64,000 nt of DNA from an uncultured Collinsella sp. (GTDB taxonomy: Bacteria > Actinomycetota > Coriobacteriia > Coriobacteriales > Coriobacteriaceae). The translations under genes were made by a program, and so were the position numbers. The stretch covers positions 165,142 to 229,141 of the forward strand of contig CAUCKA010000003.1 in the NCBI GenBank assembly GCA_958443265.1, written 5' to 3'. Shown in pieces: positions 57,682 to 64,000 of the stretch (the first letter of the stretch is position 1; every line of letters starts with the position of its first letter). Below the pieces are notes generated by a model. The model did no database searches. It was given only the letters and a program-made list of their open reading frames with translations, and was not told the DNA's origin.

Positions 57682-58983
57682 TTAAAGATGATCTTGGATA
57701 AGATCGCAGATGGCTCGGGCGTCGTTGATGTTGATGGCTCGGGTCGCTAAGCCGGCGTCGAATGCCTGGCGTGCCAGGGCCTCGTTGCAGGCAAGGGCCA
57801 GCGTGTGACCGTCGACCAGGTCGAGCGAGCTCTTGCCGCGTAGACGGTCGACACCGGAGCGCGCGACGACGATGTTGTCGAAGCCCTCGGTCTTGTAGCC
57901 CTCGATGATCACCACGTCGACATCGTTGTAACGCGACAGCAGCTCGCGCGCGGGCATCTCGTCCTCCTCGCGCGTGTCGGCGTACTCCGCCCAGCGCGTG
58001 GCGCAGATGAGGCCCACGTGCTTTGATCCGGCTTGGTGATGGCGCCAGGTGTCCTTAGCGGGCACGTCGATATCAAAGCCGTGATGCCCATGATGCTTGA
58101 GCGAACCCACGCGCAGGCCGCGGCGGGTGAGCTCGGCGATAACCTTCTCGACGAGCGTGGTCTTGCCCGAGTTTTGGTAGCCGATAAACGCGATCGCGGG
58201 GACGGCCGGGGCCGGAGCTGCGGACGCGACGGCGACGGGCGCGCTCGCGGGTGCGGCACCGTCAGCGGCCACGGACTCAACGGCAGCGGCCTGACGCTCT
58301 GCGCGGTCCCACACGCCCGAGCGGCCGCCCTCCTTGTGCAGCAGGCGAACGTCAACGATCTCCATGCCGCGATCGACCGCCTTGCACATGTCGTAGATGG
58401 TCAGACACGCGGCACTCGCGCCGGTCAGCGCCTCCATCTCAATACCCGTCTTGCCCGTCACGCCCGCCGTAACCAGTACGTGAAAACCAACCTGCCCGTC
58501 CGCGCGCGCCGGCGCCCAGCCCTCGGGCACGTCATCGGCCGGCGTCCCCGCCGGAGCGATGGGCGCAATGTCGCACTTGCTCTTGGTAATGAGCAGCGGA
58601 TGGCACATGGGGATGATGTCGCTTGTGCGTTTGATGGCCATGATGCCCGCCACGCGCGCGCATGCGAGCACATCGCCCTTTTTGGCGCGGTCCTGCAGCA
58701 CCATGGTCTGCGTCTCGGGGTGCATGAGGATGGTGCCCTCGGCGATGGCAATGCGATGGGTCTCGGCCTTGTCGGACACGTCGACCATGCGTACCTCGCC
58801 CTTGGCGTCCACGTGCGTCAGCTCGTCGCGACGGGCGTCGCGGGCGGGCTCGGTGGCAGCACTGGCAGACGGCTGTGCGGACGCGTCGGCGTTGCCAGCA
58901 TTCGCCGCAGCCGTGACTTTGTGGGCAGACATCGCGGCCCTGCGAGCGGCCTTGGTGGCATCGGCGTACCTGCTCTTGGCCAT
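57682..58983 (-). CDS. Fused MoaC-MobB molybdenum cofactor protein
   Basis: This 433-residue fusion has a low-complexity Ala-rich leader of about 50 residues and then MoaC (about 55-215), cyclic pyranopterin monophosphate synthase, with the active-site MCHPLLITKSKCDI, EALTGASAACLTIYDMCKAVDRGM and the end LLHKEGGRSG. An Ala/Pro/Val linker (about 220-255) leads to MobB (about 260-433), a P-loop NTPase with GYQNSGKTTLVEKVI and LKHHGHHGFDID, which helps guanine-dinucleotide cofactor formation. It starts 4 bases after the moaA stop, GGAGG upstream, so moaA-moaC-mobB are one operon. Confidence 0.92.
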   Translation of the reverse strand: MAKSRYADATKAARRAAMSAHKVTAAANAGNADASAQPSASAATEPARDARRDELTHVDAKGEVRMVDVSDKAETHRIAIAEGTILMHPETQTMVLQDRAKKGDVLACARVAGIMAIKRTSDIIPMCHPLLITKSKCDIAPIAPAGTPADDVPEGWAPARADGQVGFHVLVTAGVTGKTGIEMEALTGASAACLTIYDMCKAVDRGMEIVDVRLLHKEGGRSGVWDRAERQAAAVESVAADGAAPASAPVAVASAAPAPAVPAIAFIGYQNSGKTTLVEKVIAELTRRGLRVGSLKHHGHHGFDIDVPAKDTWRHHQAGSKHVGLICATRWAEYADTREEDEMPARELLSRYNDVDVVIIEGYKTEGFDNIVVARSGVDRLRGKSSLDLVDGHTLALACNEALARQAFDAGLATRAININDARAICDLIQDHL

Positions 58984-58987
58984 ATGA

Positions 58988-60043
58988 TCATCCTCCGATT
59001 TGGGACATAAATCGTTGCGTGCCCTCAATTATCGCGTGTTCCTGCGGTTTGTGGGCGACGGCATCGCGCCAAATCGAAAGTACCTGCATATCATCACCAC
59101 GGCGTAGGGCGTCGCGCACCGAATATTCGGCATCGCTGAACAGGCACGGACGCACGTTGCCATCGGCCGTCAGGCGCAGACGGTTGCAATTCGTACAAAA
59201 ATGATTGGACATGGCGCTAATAAAACCGACCGTTCCCGCCGCGCCCGGAAAGTGCCAATAGCGCGCAGGGCCCGCGCCGGCAGGAGCGTCGTTGATGTCG
59301 AGCGGCTCGAGCTCGCCCAGCCCCGTCGCGGCGGCCCCAGCATTGATGCGCGCCCGCAGCTCGTCGCTCGGCACGGTGTCGCTCGCATCCCACAGCGCCG
59401 GATTGAGCGCGGGCGCATGCGGGCCCACAGCGCAATGCGAGCTCGTGTGCTCGTCGCCAATAGGCATGTATTCGATAAAGCGCAGGTGAATGGGACGGTC
59501 GATAGTCAGACGCGCGAGAGCCGCCACATCCTGGCTGAGCCGGCGCACCACAACGCAGTTGACCTTAACGGGCTCAAAGCCCCAAGCCAGCGCCGCGTCG
59601 ATGCCAGCCATGGTCTGCTCGAGTCGACCCAGGCGCGTGATCTTTCCAAAGAGCGTAGGGTCGAGTGTGTCGAGCGAGATGTTAACGCGGTTAAGCCCGG
59701 CATCTTTGAGCTGCGGTGCCAGCTTGGGCAGCAGGGCGCCATTGGTGGTAAGCGAGATGTCCTCGATCCGCGGGATCGCGCGGATGTCGCGAATGAGCGG
59801 AATGATACGGCGGCTGACCAGCGGCTCGCCGCCCGTCAGGCGCACGCGGCAAATGCCCTCCCCCGCCACCAAGCGCACAAAACGGGCGATTTCCTCGGCG
59901 CTGAGCAGCTCGTCGTGTGCGCGGGGTGCCACGCCATCGGCCGGCATGCAGTAAATGCAGCGAAAATTGCACTTGTCGGTAACGGCAATGCGCAGGTAGT
60001 TGATATCGCGGCCAAAACCGTCATGTTGCACGTGCCCGTCCAC
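58988..60043 (-). CDS. moaA: GTP 3',8-cyclase (molybdenum cofactor biosynthesis)
   Basis: This 351-residue radical-SAM enzyme converts GTP to cyclic 3',8-dihydro-GTP, the first step of molybdopterin synthesis. Start is GTG at 60043 with GAGGGGAGGG upstream. The radical-SAM motif CNFRCIYC is at residues 25-32, the C-terminal second cluster FCTNCNRLRLTADGNVRPCLF is present, and the protein ends in the required GG. It is first gene of the moaA-moaCmobB operon. Confidence 0.96.
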   Translation of the reverse strand: MDGHVQHDGFGRDINYLRIAVTDKCNFRCIYCMPADGVAPRAHDELLSAEEIARFVRLVAGEGICRVRLTGGEPLVSRRIIPLIRDIRAIPRIEDISLTTNGALLPKLAPQLKDAGLNRVNISLDTLDPTLFGKITRLGRLEQTMAGIDAALAWGFEPVKVNCVVVRRLSQDVAALARLTIDRPIHLRFIEYMPIGDEHTSSHCAVGPHAPALNPALWDASDTVPSDELRARINAGAAATGLGELEPLDINDAPAGAGPARYWHFPGAAGTVGFISAMSNHFCTNCNRLRLTADGNVRPCLFSDAEYSVRDALRRGDDMQVLSIWRDAVAHKPQEHAIIEGTQRFMSQIGG

Positions 60044-60175
60044 GCAGCCCTCCCCTCACGCGGCGTTTTATTCTTCGGAAAACATAATACCCCACGCGAG
60101 AATCATGCCGACACCCGTACGACAGGACAGGTCGCTTCGAGCAAAACGGACTTTCCGAGCCCATCCTCAGCACAG

Positions 60176-60238
60176 ACCATCACAACATTCGATACTTTTC
60201 CCGATTTTGACAAAAAACGTCGAATGTTGTGATGGTTT
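60176..60238. repeat. Hairpin repeat, CATCACAACATTCGA family, copy 3
   Basis: ACCATCACAACATTCGA / TCGAATGTTGTGATGGT arms with inner TTTTCCCGATTTTGACAAAA, a second inner subtype shared with copy 4. Confidence 0.83.
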
Positions 60239-60276
60239 GCCTGCCCACGGCACCCCGTAGAAGGGCCGGAACGCCC

Positions 60277-61314
60277 CTAAAGGCCGTCGTCCCAGTGACG
60301 AATCACGAATTCTCGCAGGTCGTTCTGCCGCTTTTGGAACGCTTCGCTTCGGTCGCACTTGAGACCCATAGCGAGTGCAATGGCGTTCATCGCCCGGTGC
60401 AATTGCAGCTGATGGGCAAACTGAGTCCCGGTGAGGACGATCATCCTAAAGCCCAGCGTGCTCAGCACGGTCATACGCTCCGCATCCGACGCGCGGCGCT
60501 GTTTATCAAGATGGTCCGAGCCGTTGTATTCAATCCCCGTACCGCTCGCAGGCGCATATACGTCGATCTCGAAATACCCGGCCTTTGCGAGATACTTGAA
60601 CTCGTTGGGAACATCGACCCGATGGTTGAGCGCGATCTTGGCGTATCCCAGCCCTCCCTGGGAACGTTTTGCTACGACCATGATTGCGGTGGCCGTCTCC
60701 ATGGGCGACCGCGCGCCATCGTGCACGCGCTTGAGCACGGCGGCCGCGCGTACAGTCCCCTGACGAGATCGGTTCTCATTGCAATAAGCAATCAAGTCGG
60801 CAACGGTATACCTCTGCCCCATCTCGATATAATCGCCTGGCGACAGATGATTCAAATGGTATCGGGCGCAGATTTCGTAGCCATATTCCAGCTGTTCGGG
60901 CTCACTCATCCACGAACCCGCTTGGACAAAGCACATGACCTCATCAACCACTAGAAGGTCCTCTGCCACCTCGATAAGATGGCCTGGAGGTACCGGCGCC
61001 CCAAACACGTGGCACCTAAATCCCGCCGGCGTCGAGCGCTCAAAATCGAAGTTGACGAGTGTGTCAATATAATCGAGCTCTTCTCGTGGAATACCAAGCG
61101 AAACCAGATAGTCGGCAACGATCCCGACTGCCGTTGAAGCCCTCAGCCCCTTGGCATCGAGTCCCAATTTGGGCAGGTTCGCGGTCGGCTCCGCCTCGTT
61201 AGCAAGCGAGTCCTCATCGTATAAGCTGCTTGCTCGCGAGAGAGGCTCGGACGGGCGCACCACATTGTGGTACAGCCAGGCAGTCTTATGGGACAGGACG
61301 ATCGGCAGGTCCAT
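60277..61314 (-). CDS. DUF559-like nuclease-fold protein
   Basis: This 345-residue protein has no recognised N-terminal two thirds. The C-terminal part (about 240-330) has the PD-(D/E)XK-like pattern YFEIDVYAPASGTGIEYNG followed by a Lys/Arg-rich helix and LSTLGFRMIVLTG, as in DUF559/Vsr-like endonuclease domains. It is stand-alone, beside Moco genes and a MATE pump. It may be a defence or nucleic-acid protein, but only fold-level similarity supports this. Confidence 0.65.
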   Translation of the reverse strand: MDLPIVLSHKTAWLYHNVVRPSEPLSRASSLYDEDSLANEAEPTANLPKLGLDAKGLRASTAVGIVADYLVSLGIPREELDYIDTLVNFDFERSTPAGFRCHVFGAPVPPGHLIEVAEDLLVVDEVMCFVQAGSWMSEPEQLEYGYEICARYHLNHLSPGDYIEMGQRYTVADLIAYCNENRSRQGTVRAAAVLKRVHDGARSPMETATAIMVVAKRSQGGLGYAKIALNHRVDVPNEFKYLAKAGYFEIDVYAPASGTGIEYNGSDHLDKQRRASDAERMTVLSTLGFRMIVLTGTQFAHQLQLHRAMNAIALAMGLKCDRSEAFQKRQNDLREFVIRHWDDGL

Positions 61315-61631
61315 GAGCCCTCCAATGGAGTCAGATAACCAACCTTATTCCCCTGCCCACGGGTCCGCACACCTTCGTGTGCAAGAAAGCGTTTCCGCCC
61401 GGTCGAGTGGCAGAAAAACCATCACAACATTCGATGCTTTTCCCGTTTTTGGCGAAAAACGTCGAATGTTGTGATGGTTTGAGGCGAGGTGAGGGGCATG
61501 GAGGGGTCAAAGCATCGTGCTTGGAGCGTGACTATTTTCGCCCCGTCGTCATCACAAACCTTGACTCTACAATCGTTATAGGGTTTTCACTACACTGGTA
61601 CGTAAACAAACCCAGCCAGAAAGCCCCGCCC
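61315..61631. other. Intergenic region before the MATE gene
   Basis: It contains the hairpin repeat at 61416-61480. TTGACT at 61561-61566 with TATAGG 14 bases later is a possible weak promoter for the MATE gene. No other gene was seen. Confidence 0.4.
61416..61480. repeat. Hairpin repeat, CATCACAACATTCGA family, copy 4
   Basis: AAACCATCACAACATTCGA / TCGAATGTTGTGATGGTTT arms with inner CTTTTCCCGTTTTTGGCGAA, like copy 3. Confidence 0.85.
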
Positions 61632-62978
61632 ATGGAACACGACCTCACACGCGGCAATGTCCCCAAGACCATCGCGGTCTTTGCCCTGCCTTATATGCTC
61701 TCGTACTTTTTGCAGATGCTCTACGGCATGGCCGACCTGTACATGATGGGGCAGTTTAGCGGCGCCGCCGGCATCACCGCCGTGGGCAATGGCGCGCAGA
61801 CACTCTATATCATTACCGTAACGCTCGTGGGCCTGGCCATGGGAACGACGGTCATCGTCGGCCACGCCGTGGGCTCGCGCCGCTTCGATCGCGCCGAGAC
61901 CGCCATCGGCAACACCATCACGCTGTTTATGGGTGTCTCGGTGGTACTGGCAGGCATCTTGCTCGCGCTGTGCCCGCAGATCGTGGCACTCATTGGCACG
62001 CCGGCCGAGGCGGTCGAGGGCACCGCCGCCTACCTGCGCATTTGCTTTATCGGCATTCCCTTTATCGCCGCGTACAACATTCTTTCGGCCATCTTTCGCG
62101 GCCTGGGCGATTCGCGCTCGCCCATGTACGTGATTGGCGTGGCATGCATCATCAACATCGCGCTCGATTTTCTGTTTATCGGCCACATGGGGCTCGGCCC
62201 CGTGGGCGCGGCGCTCGGCACGGTGACCGCGCAGACGGCCAGCGTTGCCCTCGCGCTCGTGTGGCTCAAGAGCCGCCGCACGAACATCCACGTTAAGCGC
62301 AGCGACCTGCGCCCCCAGCCCGAGGTGCTCGGTAGCATTCTTAAGATCGGCGTGCCCGTGGCCGTGCAGGACGGCTGCATCCAGGTGGCGTTTATGTTCA
62401 TCACCGTCATCGCCAACCACCGCGGTCTGGTCGACGCCGCCGCCGTGGGCCTGGTCGAAAAGATGATCAGCTTTTTGTTCATTGTGCCGAGTTCCATGGG
62501 CGCTACCGTCAGCGCGCTCACGGCGCAAAATGCCGGCGCGGGCAAGGGCGATCGCGCGCGTCAGGTACTCAAGGACGCCATGACCATCTCGGTGGTGTAC
62601 GGCTGCCTGATCACGGTGCTGATGTGGCTGGTGGCGCCGGCGTTTATCGGCTTTTTTGCCAAGGACGCTGCAGTAGTCGCCGCCGGTACCGGCTATATGC
62701 GCAGCTATATTTTCGACGCGATCTTTGCCGGCATCCACATTTGCTTTAGCAGCTTTTTCGCTGCGTATGGCAAGAGCTACATTGGCTTTGCGCACAACGT
62801 GCTGGCCGTGGTGCTCATTCGCGTGCCCGGCGCATGGCTGCTGTCGAACGCCTATTCCGACACGCTGTTCCCCATGGGCATCGCCTCACCGTGCGGGTCG
62901 ATTCTGTCGGCGGGCATCTGCGTGATTGCATTTACCGTGCTCAACCGGCGCGGGGCTTTTGACAAGCTGGTGGCGTAG
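61632..62978 (+). CDS. MATE-family efflux transporter
   Basis: This 448-residue membrane protein has 12 predicted helices in two homologous halves, typical of MATE/MepA-type exporters that use Na+ or H+ to expel drugs. Typical wording is FALPYMLSYFLQMLYGMADLYMMGQF, SAIFRGLGDSRSPMYVIG and VPSSMGATVSALTAQNAGAGKGDRA. The ATG at 61632 has a weak AGAAAG site. A MerR-type regulator follows 55 bases later and may control it. Confidence 0.92.
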   Translation: MEHDLTRGNVPKTIAVFALPYMLSYFLQMLYGMADLYMMGQFSGAAGITAVGNGAQTLYIITVTLVGLAMGTTVIVGHAVGSRRFDRAETAIGNTITLFMGVSVVLAGILLALCPQIVALIGTPAEAVEGTAAYLRICFIGIPFIAAYNILSAIFRGLGDSRSPMYVIGVACIINIALDFLFIGHMGLGPVGAALGTVTAQTASVALALVWLKSRRTNIHVKRSDLRPQPEVLGSILKIGVPVAVQDGCIQVAFMFITVIANHRGLVDAAAVGLVEKMISFLFIVPSSMGATVSALTAQNAGAGKGDRARQVLKDAMTISVVYGCLITVLMWLVAPAFIGFFAKDAAVVAAGTGYMRSYIFDAIFAGIHICFSSFFAAYGKSYIGFAHNVLAVVLIRVPGAWLLSNAYSDTLFPMGIASPCGSILSAGICVIAFTVLNRRGAFDKLVA

Positions 62979-63033
62979 CGGGGCGACGCGGGCCTAGCGC
63001 CTCTCCCCTGTTTTTACCGAAAGGAGTGGTCCT

Positions 63034-63882
63034 GTGACCGACATGCCAAGTGAACACACCGAGGGCCTGCTCCGCATTGGCGAGGTGGCGCGCCTGCTCA
63101 ATTTAAGCGTGGGCACACTGCGTCATTACGAGCAGATGGGGCTGTTGGAGCCGGCATATGTCGATCCGGCAAGTGGGTACCGCTACTACGGATCGCGGCA
63201 GCTCTCCACCCTCAACACCATCGGCAACCTGCGCGTTCTCGACTTGCCGCTGGCGCAGATTCGCGAGTTTGTCACTACGCGCGATATGGATTTGATACAA
63301 CGGCAACTGACCAAGCAACAGGAGTTAATTGAGCACAGGCGGCGTGAGTTGGAGCGCATGTCGCGCAAGATTGACCAGCGGCTTGCCTTGCTTCATGGCG
63401 CTTTGAATGCTGATCTCGACACCATTAGCGAAATCGAGGAACCCGAACTTCGCTGCGCCACGCTGCACGAGCGCGTCAATCCCACCGACGCCTATTCGCT
63501 GGGATGGCATATCCGCCAGCTTCAGCAGGGGCAGCACGAAACCTTTGCCTATCTGGGCAATCTGGGTGTGGGCATCGCGCCCGAACGCCTCGCCGCCGGC
63601 GACTTTGATGGCTACGACGAGGTCTTCCTGCTGCTCGATGACACCGATGATTACTTGGGCGACGTTGAGACGCGACCTGCCGCGCGCTGCCTGACCATAA
63701 GCTTCCGCGGCACGCACGGGCAAGCAGCCCCGCGCTATAAGCAGCTGCTCGGCTATATGCGCGAGCACAACCTGGCGCCCACCGGGCCTTCGCGCGAGAT
63801 CGCCCTTATCGACGACATCATCAGCGACGACCCGGCAACCTACGTAACGCAGATCACGGTGCCGGTTGCCCCAGCAAAGTAA
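63034..63882 (+). CDS. MerR-family transcriptional regulator
   Basis: This 282-residue regulator has an N-terminal MerR winged helix (LLRIGEVARLLNLSVGTLRHYEQMGLLEPAYVDPASGYRYY), a dimerising coiled coil (about 95-125) and a C-terminal GyrI-like effector domain typical of BmrR-type multidrug sensors. The GTG start follows GAAAGGAG. Its position behind a MATE pump suggests it senses the pump's substrates. Confidence 0.92.
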   Translation: MTDMPSEHTEGLLRIGEVARLLNLSVGTLRHYEQMGLLEPAYVDPASGYRYYGSRQLSTLNTIGNLRVLDLPLAQIREFVTTRDMDLIQRQLTKQQELIEHRRRELERMSRKIDQRLALLHGALNADLDTISEIEEPELRCATLHERVNPTDAYSLGWHIRQLQQGQHETFAYLGNLGVGIAPERLAAGDFDGYDEVFLLLDDTDDYLGDVETRPAARCLTISFRGTHGQAAPRYKQLLGYMREHNLAPTGPSREIALIDDIISDDPATYVTQITVPVAPAK

Positions 63883-63886
63883 GAAC

Positions 63887-63915
63887 CGCCCGGAAGGCAT
63901 CGTGCTTCCGGGCGG
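63887..63915. terminator. Terminator between convergent genes
   Basis: CCGCCCGGAAG / CTTCCGGGCGG stem just after the MerR-type stop. It probably serves both that gene and the convergent gene entering from the right. Confidence 0.75.
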
Positions 63916-63939
63916 ATCTTCACTTTGGTTATCGATGCG

Positions 63940-64000
63940 CTAAGCCCGGGGCACCTCGCCAGTAGCCAAGATCCGCTCGAGCGCATCCTCGTCCAGTACG
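63940..64000 (-). CDS. C-terminal end of an unidentified gene
   Basis: The last 20 codons of a minus-strand gene end LERILATGEVPRA before TAG at 63942-63940. Too little is present to name it. It is supported by the convergent terminator and the in-frame end. Confidence 0.45.
   Translation of the reverse strand, partial: VLDEDALERILATGEVPRA

Overview
The window is high-GC bacterial chromosome (roughly 60% by eye). Its gene content fits a gut Coriobacteriia member, most likely Collinsella. The pointers are a type III glutamine synthetase, a MurT-GatD amidation system, a sortase pilus locus, fermentative iron-type alcohol and glycerol dehydrogenases, GatCAB, and many Collinsella-style intergenic hairpins. 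The genus is inferred from gene families, not from a database match. The region is a normal chromosome with scattered small accessory modules. No prophage, CRISPR array, insertion sequence or replication origin was seen.

Layout. 1-5.5 kb: N-terminal part of ychF, an Fe-S protein, two glycerol-dehydrogenase paralogues and an iron alcohol dehydrogenase, all on the minus strand. 6-10.4 kb: two helical-repeat proteins and a fused MurT-GatD lipid II amidase. 10.4-11.1 kb: tRNA-Glu followed by a duplicated T-arm module and an inverted-repeat element. 11.2-19.4 kb: glnA (type III), then metF, a MetH reactivation protein and metH, then a UPF0210 gene. 19.4-24.1 kb: a palindromic element, a methyltransferase, yhbY and a large ATPase-BTAD regulator. 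24.6-29.5 kb: nagB, EIIA-Glc and glmM (amino sugars), rplM-rpsI and a patatin. 29.6-30.5 kb: a 62-bp tandem repeat, T-arm modules and ssrA (tmRNA). 30.7-32.1 kb: a small orphan protein and a PIN/RelB-like toxin-antitoxin pair.

32.2-39.5 kb looks like a metal-handling region: a P1B ATPase with a DUF6110-like partner, a two-gene exporter-type ABC transporter and a divergent AraC regulator. The two transport operons share a palindromic box (core GTTAGCCATGGCTAAC). 39.5-43.3 kb: palindromic repeats and gatCAB. 43.6-54.4 kb is a pilus locus. It holds a class C sortase, a wHTH/nucleotidyltransferase pair, a duplicated small-peptide/convergent-RNA locus, two LPXTG-like pilins and a large beta-helix tip adhesin. 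The adhesin reading frame is broken at a 7-G tract, which suggests phase variation. 55-64 kb: a HAD phosphatase, an MFS transporter, a MoaC-MobB fusion and moaA (molybdenum cofactor), a DUF559-like nuclease candidate, a MATE efflux pump and a MerR regulator.

The strongest leads for new biology are the phase-variable adhesin, the duplicated type I toxin-antitoxin-like locus, a structured element with a conserved core and variable arms after two unrelated genes, and inverted T-arm modules placed the same way after both tRNA-Glu and ssrA.
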